A stretch of 64,000 nucleotides of DNA. Source: JBEEFP01 sp041166085. Its GTDB lineage: Bacteria; Actinomycetota; Acidimicrobiia; Acidimicrobiales; JAFATL01. The position numbers were made by a program, and so were the translations under genes. How positions within the stretch are numbered: position 1 is the stretch's first letter; each line of letters begins with the position of its first letter. Below are positions 34,700-42,499 of the stretch, in pieces. The stretch is from contig JBEEFP010000056.1 of the NCBI GenBank assembly GCA_041166085.1, positions 62,001 to 126,000 on the forward strand, given 5' to 3'. The notes under the pieces were generated by a model, which saw only the letters and a program-made list of their open reading frames with translations, was not told where the DNA came from and made no database searches.

Positions 34700-36984
34700 A
34701 TCTTTTCCGCCACGTTCCGGAAGGAGTTTGCGCGGGCATGCTGCCAGCCCGCAACGCGGAGTCGAGCCTGGTTCACCTCGTCACGCAACAGCGTGTCGGC
34801 GACGTCGGAAAGGTCCGACGCGCTCACGTCCCTCGAAACAGGCACGATTGCGTCGGCCGGAAGGTCGGCCGTCCAACCTGTCGCAGTGGCAATGGTGGGT
34901 ACGCCATGGGCCAGGCAGTCGGCAACGGCAGCCGATGCCTCTCCGCCCCACGAGGCGCGGAGTTGAACGGCCACCGTGGCGCGGGCGAGCCAGTCGTGAT
35001 ATTCCTCGCTCGTCACGCGCCCCGTCACGTGTACACGAGCATGCACATCGAGCTCGGCAGCGCGGCTCCGATACTCATCCTGCACGACGGGTGGCATCGG
35101 GCCCACGATCGCCAAGTGGAGAGTCGGATGCGCGGCTGCCAGCAGCCCGAACGCCTCCAGCACCTTCGGGGTTTGTTTGATCGGGTCGGCGACGCCGAAC
35201 GTCGCGATGAGCGGCGGCCCGTCGCTGCGACCGCGGGCGCTCACGGGGGGAAACGCGAACGGGATGGTTTCGACTTTGGCAGCATGCGCCGGTCCTGCCT
35301 CGACGCGCGCCAGCGCACTGGCGGCATGGGAATGTGTGAAGAAGGCGGTTGCGTCCTCGATGACACGTCCGGCCATGAAGATCTCGTGTTGATCGGCTTC
35401 TCGGTAGTCGAGGAAGGCTCTCGCTCCGAGCTCGGGAGGAAGGTCCTTCGGATGCACCTCGTGCAGAAAGGCTTGGAACCCACCGGGCACGAGCTCCGGG
35501 CGGTGCTGCGCACACCATGCGTACAGGCCCATGAGCCGCAGGTCGTGGGCGAGCACCGGGCCGGGCCGGTGCCGCAGCAGCTCGAGGGCCCCCGCATGTG
35601 AGGTCTGGTTACCGATGCAATACAGGTAGCGGTCGAAGCCGTTCCGGAGCGCCTCCACCCTGTCGAAGTCAACGATGCTGTGCACGGCGAGGCCATCGGT
35701 GAACTGGCGCGACTCCTGCTCGGAGTCTTCGACGAAGACGTCGACGTCGCACCAGTGCCGTATGTGCTGCAGGAGCGCGGCGGTGTAGTCAGCGACACCG
35801 GACGGCGTCGGCGGCAGCGGCGAAACGACAGCGAGACGTGGCCGGCGCGGCCGTCGTCGTACGGGCCGACGGAGAACCTGCTCATAGGCGTCGACGGTCG
35901 CGGCTGCGACGCCCTTCCAGCTGTGCCCCAGCGGTCGCTCCCTCCGGCGGAGCCGGTCGAGCCGTGCGGGATCCTCGAGGGCGGCCTGCATCGCGGCTGA
36001 GATCGAGCCGGGATCAGTGGGGTCGAACAACGCCTCGTCGCAATCGATCATCTCCACCAGCGAAGACGACCGCGAACAGACAACCGCTGCGCCGCTCGCC
36101 AAGGCCTCGGCGACGGGCAACCCGTAGCCCTCGTACAACGACGGGAACACGAAGAGCTCGGAGGCCTGATAGAGCCGCAGCAAGTCGACGTCCGACACCC
36201 GCCCGGTGAACACGACCTGATCCGTGATGCCGAGGGCGTCCAAGTTCTCCTCGAATCGGATCAGATGCTCGTCACCAACTGAGCACACGACGACCAGCTG
36301 ATGCGCTGCCCTCAGACGGAGAGGGAGTCGCGCGTACGCCGAGATCAAGCCATGGATGTTCTTCCGCCAGTCGACACCGCCGGTGTAGAGCAAAAAGCCG
36401 GCTCGCACACTCGGAAGGGACCGTGCCAGCTCTGCCCGGGTCGCGTCCATTGACACCGGCGGTGCAAAGAGGGGTCCAGGCGCAGCCCCGACGACGTCCA
36501 CCTGGCGGGGGCGTAGGCCGAGCACATCGACGGCGTCGCGGGCGCTCGCCTCCGAAATGGTCAGGACCTTGTCGGCGCGTCGAACGATCTCCAGTCGGCT
36601 GCGGTAGTGCGCTCGCACCAGTGCCGAGCCCTGATAGTGCTCCGGGAACAGCAGTGGGATCAGGTCGTAGAGCGTCACGACCAACCGACACCCGGACCGC
36701 GCCCACAGCGGCCAGATCTGTTCAAGGGGAAGGCCGAGCTCGAACGGCGACGTGACGTGGAAGACGTCGACACCTGCCGGCCGGCTCGAATCGCGGACGA
36801 GAGTGCCACCCTGGAGCTCTGCGACCCGGGCCGGCACCTCGAGGTTCGGGTTGAGCAGGAAGTGCGAGACGGCGTCGCCCCGATGGTCTTGCAGCGCGCG
36901 AGCCAGGTCGAAGACATAGCGAGCAATGCCCCGCTCGCTGTGTTGCACACTCTGGATCGGCTGTAGGTCGAAGGCGACAGTCAC
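34609..36984 (-). CDS. Tandem GT4-GT4 glycosyltransferase (homologue of the convergent gene)
   Basis: 791 residues from a GTG one base after the upstream methyltransferase stop. Same plan as the convergent gene: RGIARYVFDLARAL, VVTLYDLIPLLFPEH, YTGGVDWRKNIHGLI and YEGYGLPVAEA in unit 1; RLAVVSPLPPTPSGVADYT, ATFGVADPIKQTPKVLEAF and WGGEASAAVADCLAHGVP in unit 2. It is the last gene of the wzm-wzt operon, so probably the polymerising enzyme for the exported chain. The final conserved helix (SFRNVAEKIYRRVV) is followed by about 25 residues read through the other gene's coding end, so the tail looks acquired. Confidence 0.88.
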   Translation of the reverse strand: MTVAFDLQPIQSVQHSERGIARYVFDLARALQDHRGDAVSHFLLNPNLEVPARVAELQGGTLVRDSSRPAGVDVFHVTSPFELGLPLEQIWPLWARSGCRLVVTLYDLIPLLFPEHYQGSALVRAHYRSRLEIVRRADKVLTISEASARDAVDVLGLRPRQVDVVGAAPGPLFAPPVSMDATRAELARSLPSVRAGFLLYTGGVDWRKNIHGLISAYARLPLRLRAAHQLVVVCSVGDEHLIRFEENLDALGITDQVVFTGRVSDVDLLRLYQASELFVFPSLYEGYGLPVAEALASGAAVVCSRSSSLVEMIDCDEALFDPTDPGSISAAMQAALEDPARLDRLRRRERPLGHSWKGVAAATVDAYEQVLRRPVRRRPRRPRLAVVSPLPPTPSGVADYTAALLQHIRHWCDVDVFVEDSEQESRQFTDGLAVHSIVDFDRVEALRNGFDRYLYCIGNQTSHAGALELLRHRPGPVLAHDLRLMGLYAWCAQHRPELVPGGFQAFLHEVHPKDLPPELGARAFLDYREADQHEIFMAGRVIEDATAFFTHSHAASALARVEAGPAHAAKVETIPFAFPPVSARGRSDGPPLIATFGVADPIKQTPKVLEAFGLLAAAHPTLHLAIVGPMPPVVQDEYRSRAAELDVHARVHVTGRVTSEEYHDWLARATVAVQLRASWGGEASAAVADCLAHGVPTIATATGWTADLPADAIVPVSRDVSASDLSDVADTLLRDEVNQARLRVAGWQHARANSFRNVAEKIYRRVVLEGAGLLAVRTTASRTLAANAAVE

Positions 36985-36985
36985 G

Positions 36986-37999
36986 TCAGTCGATGCGGCG
37001 CGCGGCGATCATCGCGGTCATCTCGGTGTCGTCGAACACTCGATCGGCCGTGGTCCACGTGATCGCATCGAGCCGGCGGAGGAGCCGCCGATCGAAGACC
37101 TCCCAACCCCCAACAAGCTGCGCCAAACCCGCATCGTCGTAAACCCGCTGGAACTCATCGACCGCGGCGCGGCCGTATGGCACCGTGAGCACGAGGAGTC
37201 CGCCGGGACGCGTCAGCTCTCTCATCCGCTGCATGGCCACACGATCAGCATCGGCATCTGCGGGAGTGCCGCCGTAAGCCGGGAGTCCGATGTGCTCGAC
37301 GGTCGAGAGGCACACGACGGCGTCGAACAGCTCGTCAACCTCCAAGTCCTGTATGGCGCCGACGACGACCTGCAGCTGCGGGTGCGGCAGGGGATATGGG
37401 CGAGGGTCGACGGCAGTCACGCGGTGGCCGAGCGACGCGAGGCTGAGCGACACCAGGCTTTCTGCGGCGCCGACGTCGAGCACGCGACTTCCGGCCGGCA
37501 GCTGCCCAAGCATCCCGAAGACGTATGGAACCTCGGCGATGCGCTCGTTGACACCAAGTACCCGGACGTCGCTCGGTTCGTAGCCGAGCCATACCGGTGG
37601 GTTGAAGAACAGGCCTCGTTGCGCAGCGAAGCCCATCGGCGTCTCCGCGTAGCTGAGGACAGCGGCGATCGCCTCGTCCAGATCCTCCACGTTGCCCTCA
37701 GCCAAGCGCCTGACGTGTTCAGGGACCCCAAGTCCAATGGCTTCGGTCGCGGCGAGGATGTCGGCCAAATAGGTTCCCATGACCTTCGTGGTCTCGGTGG
37801 AGATCTCGATGTCGTGGCTCAGCATGTCGGTGAGGCGATCGTTCCGCGCAATGAGCTCGTTCTCGGCGCGGACGATCTCTTTCCTCGCCACCGCGAGCTC
37901 ATCGAGGGTGCTGTCCAGCCGGGCCTGGACGCTCTGGAAGCGCGGGTTGAAGTACCTACGCAGCGGCAGGGATAGAGCAGAGGCAACGCGGCGGAGCAT
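36986..37999 (-). CDS. SAM-dependent methyltransferase with N-terminal coiled coil
   Basis: 337 residues from the ATG at 37999 (a GTG at 38008 is possible). Residues 1-25 (MLRRVASALSLPLRRYFNPRF) form a basic amphipathic helix, about 26-75 a coiled coil, and 173-290 a class I methyltransferase: VLDVGAAES, then TAVDPRPY, LFDAVVCLSTVEHIG and LTRPGGLLVLTVPYG. It lies inside the wzm-wzt operon between two glycosyltransferases. By analogy with chain-capping methylation of ABC-exported O-antigens it may add a terminal methyl group that Wzt recognises; this is inference. Confidence 0.85.
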   Translation of the reverse strand: MLRRVASALSLPLRRYFNPRFQSVQARLDSTLDELAVARKEIVRAENELIARNDRLTDMLSHDIEISTETTKVMGTYLADILAATEAIGLGVPEHVRRLAEGNVEDLDEAIAAVLSYAETPMGFAAQRGLFFNPPVWLGYEPSDVRVLGVNERIAEVPYVFGMLGQLPAGSRVLDVGAAESLVSLSLASLGHRVTAVDPRPYPLPHPQLQVVVGAIQDLEVDELFDAVVCLSTVEHIGLPAYGGTPADADADRVAMQRMRELTRPGGLLVLTVPYGRAAVDEFQRVYDDAGLAQLVGGWEVFDRRLLRRLDAITWTTADRVFDDTEMTAMIAARRID

Positions 38000-38037
38000 C
38001 GTTCGCACGGGGTCACGGTAGCGGCCACCCTCCCCGC

Positions 38038-39864
38038 TCACTCGAACTCGAGCAGCCGCTTCTTGACTCGGGCCGCTGCGTACTCCCAAGTGTGGCGCGA
38101 CTGCACCTCACTTGCGGCGGCCAACCCTTTGGCTCGTGCTTCTTCCGGGTGCTCGAAGACGTGCCGCATCAGATGGCGCAGGTGCTCGCTGTCGGGATCA
38201 GCCCACGCGAACCCCTCGTAATAGGGGCACTTCGCCTCCGCCGCTACCAGCGGACGCGTCTGCAAGGGATAACCGATCCCATCGTGGAGGAAGTCGCTCG
38301 GTCCGCTCCAGTCAGTGGCGATGGTCGGAAGGCCCGATGCCATCGCCTCGAGCACCGGCATCCCGAACCCTTCGCCCCGGGTGGGGAGGACGAAGCAATC
38401 GGCGGAGCGGTAGAGGCTTCCCATCTGGTAGTCGGCGAACTCGGGGTTCACCATCACCGCGATCGGCGCTCCGTTCGGGAGCGCCAGCTTGGCGATCTCG
38501 TGCTCCACGTCGATGAAAGGATCGCGGTTGAACACGGAGAGCAGGAGCATCACGTCCTCGCTCTCCTTGAACTCCTCCGCGAACGCCTTCAACAGCACCT
38601 CCGGGGCCTTCCGCTCGCCCCATTCGAAGACGGACAGGAACACGAACCGCTCGGACGGACGAAAGCCCCGGATCTCGGGATGGAAGTAGTCCACATCCAC
38701 GCCGAGGGGCATGACGCGAATCGGCACCGTGACGCCGCTGTTGCGGAATGTCTCGACATTGAAGCTGGCCGGGACCCAGATCTCATCCATGCCGTTGCAG
38801 CCGTCGACCCAGTCCTGGGGCAGGCCTGTGACCTCGAGCATGGTCCAACCGATGCGACGACGACCCACCACCCTCGGGAACGCATCGGCTTGGCAGTACG
38901 CCAGCTGCGTGACCGCCGGATCGACCTGCCGCTTCATGATGTCGGCGATGAGATGGTGGCTGACGGGCTCGTCGACTTCGCCGTAGGCGTTGCGGTACGC
39001 GAGGCGGACGCCATCGAAGTGCAATGCCTGCATCATCTTCCGCGAATGCAGCGCGTACCCGAGGGGACGGTGCACGACCGAATGCCAGACCGCCTCCGCG
39101 TCATAGCGCTCGTGCTCGAGCCAGTCGCCCCACTTCCGGTGGAAGACCTTCCGCGACTTCTCGTAGATGGACCAGAAGTCGACCTTGTTCTCTCGGGTGC
39201 TGGTGTTGTGGTGGTGGGTGGGACTCACGCCTCCCGCATACATGACCTTGAAACCAGCGCGAGTAGCGCGAAGGCAGTACTCAGTGTCCTCGAAGTACGC
39301 GAACAGATCCTCGTCGAGAACACCGATGGCTGTGATGCAATCTCGGCGGAGATAGGCGACGGCGAAGACCACACATTCGGCCGGTCGATCGCGGATCGCT
39401 TGACGGATGTCGAGCTCCAGCCCACCCATCTGTTGTCCGTACAGCGAAACAGGGGGCATGTAGCTGCCCAGGTGGTTGATTCGGCCGTCGCCATCGACCA
39501 ACCGCGTGCCAACGACGCCCGTGCGCTCGTCGGCGTACGCAGCGTCCTGCAGGTCTCGCAGCCAGGCCGGGTCGTCCACCACGATGTCGTTGTTCATCAA
39601 GACGACGTCTTCGTCTGGATGGGTGACAGCGATGCCCTGGTTGCAACCCCGAGTGAATCCGAGGTTTCGTTCGTTCTTGATGAGCGTGATCCAGTCGAGG
39701 CCTTCGAGGTACTCCGGCGTGCCGTCCGTGCTGCCGTTGTCGACGATGACTACACGCCAGGCCGGGTGATCGGTGACGCCGCGGAGGACGTCCAGGCACT
39801 GGCGCGTATAGGCAAGCGCGTTCCAGGTCAAGATCACGACGGCGATCGGCCGACGTTCCGTCAC
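38038..39864 (-). CDS. GT2-GT4 fusion glycosyltransferase
   Basis: 608 residues from a GTG overlapping the upstream stop (GTGA). The N-terminal GT2 (1 to about 270) has VVILTWNALAYTRQCL, VDNGSTDG, NLGFTRGCN, metal site MNNDI, and YFEDTEYCLRATRAGF. The C-terminal GT4 (about 300-600) has VMPLGVDVDYFHPE, SVFEWGERKAPEVLLKAF and GEGFGMPVLEAMASG (E-x7-E). The two catalytic domains suggest consecutive sugar additions. It sits fourth in the wzm-wzt operon. Confidence 0.9.
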   Translation of the reverse strand: MTERRPIAVVILTWNALAYTRQCLDVLRGVTDHPAWRVVIVDNGSTDGTPEYLEGLDWITLIKNERNLGFTRGCNQGIAVTHPDEDVVLMNNDIVVDDPAWLRDLQDAAYADERTGVVGTRLVDGDGRINHLGSYMPPVSLYGQQMGGLELDIRQAIRDRPAECVVFAVAYLRRDCITAIGVLDEDLFAYFEDTEYCLRATRAGFKVMYAGGVSPTHHHNTSTRENKVDFWSIYEKSRKVFHRKWGDWLEHERYDAEAVWHSVVHRPLGYALHSRKMMQALHFDGVRLAYRNAYGEVDEPVSHHLIADIMKRQVDPAVTQLAYCQADAFPRVVGRRRIGWTMLEVTGLPQDWVDGCNGMDEIWVPASFNVETFRNSGVTVPIRVMPLGVDVDYFHPEIRGFRPSERFVFLSVFEWGERKAPEVLLKAFAEEFKESEDVMLLLSVFNRDPFIDVEHEIAKLALPNGAPIAVMVNPEFADYQMGSLYRSADCFVLPTRGEGFGMPVLEAMASGLPTIATDWSGPSDFLHDGIGYPLQTRPLVAAEAKCPYYEGFAWADPDSEHLRHLMRHVFEHPEEARAKGLAAASEVQSRHTWEYAAARVKKRLLEFE

Positions 39865-40301
39865 GCCGCACCGCCGGGCTGCCGGTCCCGCAGCTCGTCG
39901 AGCTCGTGCTGCAGCCTGTCGACGTCGCGCTCGTACCTGCTCCGCAACGCTTCGAGCTCGGTCTCCATACGTTCGTGATGCATGCGCAGTCGCTCGACCA
40001 AGTCGAGGGTGGCGTGATTGAAACGAGTCTGCTGGTCAGCTACCGGCGCGATGTACCACCGCAATGCCCTCCGCACGATCCGTTTCGCGAAGCGCACCGA
40101 TGGTCCGATGACGGGTCGACCGGAACCGGAGAAGAACTCGATCTCGATCTTGGCCGGCTCGCGTAGCTTGGCGATGCCGAACTCCGAATCGCCCTCGGCG
40201 TGAACGAACACGGGCCCGCTCGCCGTCTTGGAGCGCGCCGCGCGCGAGAGCGCCGCTTCGACGCGCATCATCATGGTGGGGACATCGGACTCTCGTAGCA
40301 T
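39861..40301 (-). CDS. Coiled-coil protein of the wzm-wzt operon (146 aa)
   Basis: The ATG at 40301 shares its A with the wzt stop (TGATG). Residues about 29-62 form a small beta-rich part (GPVFVHAEGD, KIEIEFFSGSGRPVIG). Residues 70-90 are a basic amphipathic stretch (RFAKRIVRRALRWYIAP), and about 95-140 a coiled coil (ERLRMHHERMETELEALR). The basic-helix-then-coil module recurs in two other proteins of this cluster. Tight coupling to Wzt suggests it attaches synthesis enzymes to the exporter or measures chain length. No database family is recognised by me. Confidence 0.75.
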   Translation of the reverse strand: MLRESDVPTMMMRVEAALSRAARSKTASGPVFVHAEGDSEFGIAKLREPAKIEIEFFSGSGRPVIGPSVRFAKRIVRRALRWYIAPVADQQTRFNHATLDLVERLRMHHERMETELEALRSRYERDVDRLQHELDELRDRQPGGAA

Positions 40302-41524
40302 CACACCGGGACCGTGTCGGAAAGCTCCCACTCGCCGCCCATGTGGACGTCGCCATACTCGACCGGCAGTTGCGGGTTTTCGAAGACCATGAAGGAGTAG
40401 CGCCGATCGTGGCAGTCGTAGACGCGCTTGCCGTGCTCGGGCTGGAGCGCGACCGAGACGACGTAGCTGCCCTTGAGCAGCGGCAGCCTCGGAATGGAGA
40501 ACTCGATCACACCAGTCTTACCCAGGGTGAAGCTGATGCCGGCGTCGGCGGTGCTGTGGCCGTAGACGTGGCTGAGGTTGTCGGCCCGATAGATCTGGAG
40601 CACACACGCTGCGTCGGCGATCGGCTCTCGTGCGGTGTACTTGATCCTGAACGTCATTCGCTCGTCGGTGCGGAAGGCAGGCAGCTCCGTGCCGGTCTGA
40701 TCCAACATCGACACTTCGACGATCTCGGCCTCCATCGAGCCGAACCGGTCTGCTGGTGCCGCCGCGCCGAGGTGCTCGGCCGTGCGGTGGACCTCAGTCA
40801 GGTACTCGGCCACGACGTCGTGGGCCTTGCCCATCCCTCGGATCTCGCCCTTGTCGAGCCAAATGGCATCGGTACACAGGCTGCGGATGCTGTCGAGGGC
40901 ATGACTCACGAGCACGATCGTGCGTCCCTGCGAGCGAAACTCGGCGATGCGCTCGTAGCACCGCATCTGAAACGCCTCGTCGCCGACGGAAAGGACCTCG
41001 TCGATCAGGAGGATGTCGGGCTCGACGCTGATGGCGACGGCGAACGCGAGGCGGGCGTACATACCTGACGAGTAGTTCTTCACCGGCATGTCCATGGAGT
41101 CGGCGATGCCGGCGAATTCGACGATGCCGTCGTAGCGCGCCTCGACGTCCTTCCGGCGCTGGCTCAGCAGTGATCCGGCGAGGAAGACGTTCTCCCGGCC
41201 GGTGAGCTCGGGATGGAAGCCGGTCCCGAGCTCGAGCAGCGACGACATCGTTCCCACCGTCTGCAGCCGCCCCTGGTTCGGCGTGAGGATCCGCGCCATC
41301 ACTTTCAACAGGGTGGACTTCCCGGAACCGTTGGATCCGATGATGCCGAGGGTGGAACCCTTCGGCACTTCGAAGCTCACGTCCTGCAGAGCCCAGAACT
41401 CCTCGAAGACGTTCCGGCGCGTAAGGAGGCGTTCCTTCAGGCTGTGCGAACGCTGGTGGTAGATGCGATAGCTCTTCCACACGTTCTCGCACCGAATGGC
41501 AACCGGATGCTGCGAGTCGCTCAC
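40301..41524 (-). CDS. wzt: Polysaccharide ABC exporter ATPase with C-terminal glycan-recognition domain (Wzt)
   Basis: 407 residues from a GTG overlapping the wzm stop. ATPase domain (about 8-245): Walker A GSNGSGKST (63-71), signature YSSGMYARLAFA, Walker B ILLIDEVLSVGD, H-loop VLVSHALD. After a linker, about 265-400 is a beta-rich Wzt_C-like domain (MTFRIKYTAREPIADAACVLQI...). In E. coli O8/O9a-type systems this domain binds the modified non-reducing end of the finished glycan before export. Its presence implies that this chain carries a terminal mark. Confidence 0.93.
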   Translation of the reverse strand: MSDSQHPVAIRCENVWKSYRIYHQRSHSLKERLLTRRNVFEEFWALQDVSFEVPKGSTLGIIGSNGSGKSTLLKVMARILTPNQGRLQTVGTMSSLLELGTGFHPELTGRENVFLAGSLLSQRRKDVEARYDGIVEFAGIADSMDMPVKNYSSGMYARLAFAVAISVEPDILLIDEVLSVGDEAFQMRCYERIAEFRSQGRTIVLVSHALDSIRSLCTDAIWLDKGEIRGMGKAHDVVAEYLTEVHRTAEHLGAAAPADRFGSMEAEIVEVSMLDQTGTELPAFRTDERMTFRIKYTAREPIADAACVLQIYRADNLSHVYGHSTADAGISFTLGKTGVIEFSIPRLPLLKGSYVVSVALQPEHGKRVYDCHDRRYSFMVFENPQLPVEYGDVHMGGEWELSDTVPV

Positions 41525-42384
41525 ACGATCTCCGAGAACAAGCGCTGCTGGCGATGGAACACGTAGCCCCCAAGGGCCAGCATGACGACGGCAAAGGCCG
41601 ACGAGTACGCCAGCAGGCCGAGGGGCACCGGGCGGTCGAGGATGAGGGCGTTGCGGAAGGCCACGATCGGCCCGGTCATGGGGTTGAGCTCGAGGAGATG
41701 GGCGAACGTCGGCCGGTCCTTCACGTAGCTCAACGAGTAGATGATCGGGGTTCCCCAGAACCACATCTGCATGAAGATGCCGACGAAGTGGGCGACGTCC
41801 CTGTAGAACACGTTGACCGCGGCGAGGAACATTCCCAGCCCGTACGCGAACGTCGCGACGATGAGCACGATCAGGGGAAGCCACAGAACCTGCACGCCCG
41901 GCACGCCCACGAACACCAGCGCGGCGAGCAGCAGCACGATGAGCTCGAACCCGAAGGTCACCAGGCTCGACAGGACCGCCGTCAGCGGCAGGATGGCCCG
42001 AGGGAAGTACACCTTCCGCAGGAGATAGCCCGCTCCGACGATGCTGCTGGTAGCCGCGCCGACGGAGTTGTTGAACAGGTTCCACAAGGTCAGCCCACAG
42101 AAGAAGAACACGGCAAAGGGCACGTCCTTCGCGTCCGGCACTGGCGAGGCGTGGAGGATGAACTTGAAGATGCAGTAGTAGAGGCCCACGAGCAACAAGG
42201 GCGTCGTCAGGGACCAAAGCATCCCGAGCACGGTGCCGCGGTGCCGCACCTTCAGATCGCGGCGGACCAGGTTCACGACCAGCTCGCGTGCGTTGACGAC
42301 GTCCCGGACGCCCGACCGCGCTCGCTCGAGGAGTCCCGGCGGGGTGGACGTTTCCGGCGCGGTTGTGAGAGATCGCACCGACAC
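41521..42384 (-). CDS. wzm: Polysaccharide ABC exporter permease (Wzm)
   Basis: 287 residues, six predicted membrane segments of the ABC-2 type, with a cytoplasmic amphipathic start ELVVNLVRRDLKVRHRGTVLG (the gate/interface helix region) and YRDVAHFVGIFMQMWFWGTPIIY in the second half. With Wzt it exports a lipid-linked polysaccharide. The GTG at 42384 is chosen because TAGGGT lies eight bases upstream. It is first in a six-gene operon whose neighbours overlap or nearly touch, and divergent from the amidase gene. Confidence 0.92.
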   Translation of the reverse strand: MSVRSLTTAPETSTPPGLLERARSGVRDVVNARELVVNLVRRDLKVRHRGTVLGMLWSLTTPLLLVGLYYCIFKFILHASPVPDAKDVPFAVFFFCGLTLWNLFNNSVGAATSSIVGAGYLLRKVYFPRAILPLTAVLSSLVTFGFELIVLLLAALVFVGVPGVQVLWLPLIVLIVATFAYGLGMFLAAVNVFYRDVAHFVGIFMQMWFWGTPIIYSLSYVKDRPTFAHLLELNPMTGPIVAFRNALILDRPVPLGLLAYSSAFAVVMLALGGYVFHRQQRLFSEIV

Positions 42385-42392
42385 GCTGCCCG

Positions 42393-42398
42393 ACCCTA
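42393..42398 (-). promoter_or_regulatory. Probable -10 box for the wzm operon
   Basis: TAGGGT eight bases before the GTG at 42384, at one side of the 115-base gap shared with the divergent amidase gene. I see no clear box for the amidase. Confidence 0.45.
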
Positions 42399-42499
42399 CC
42401 AAACAGGCGGTCCCAAACGCCGCTCCCGGCGCGCGAGTATGGAGCCCCTGGGAGCGCCGCGGCGCCCTCGGAAATGGCGGACTCCGAAAGGCAACCCCG

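Noticed and set aside
38092..39978. Plus-strand open frame of 628 codons opposite the GT2-GT4 fusion
   Set aside because: Shadow of a gene with two catalytic domains; no recognisable protein.
42385..42499. Classical -35/-10 promoter for the amidase gene
   Set aside because: No pair with acceptable match and spacing; only the TAGGGT box on the wzm side could be supported.
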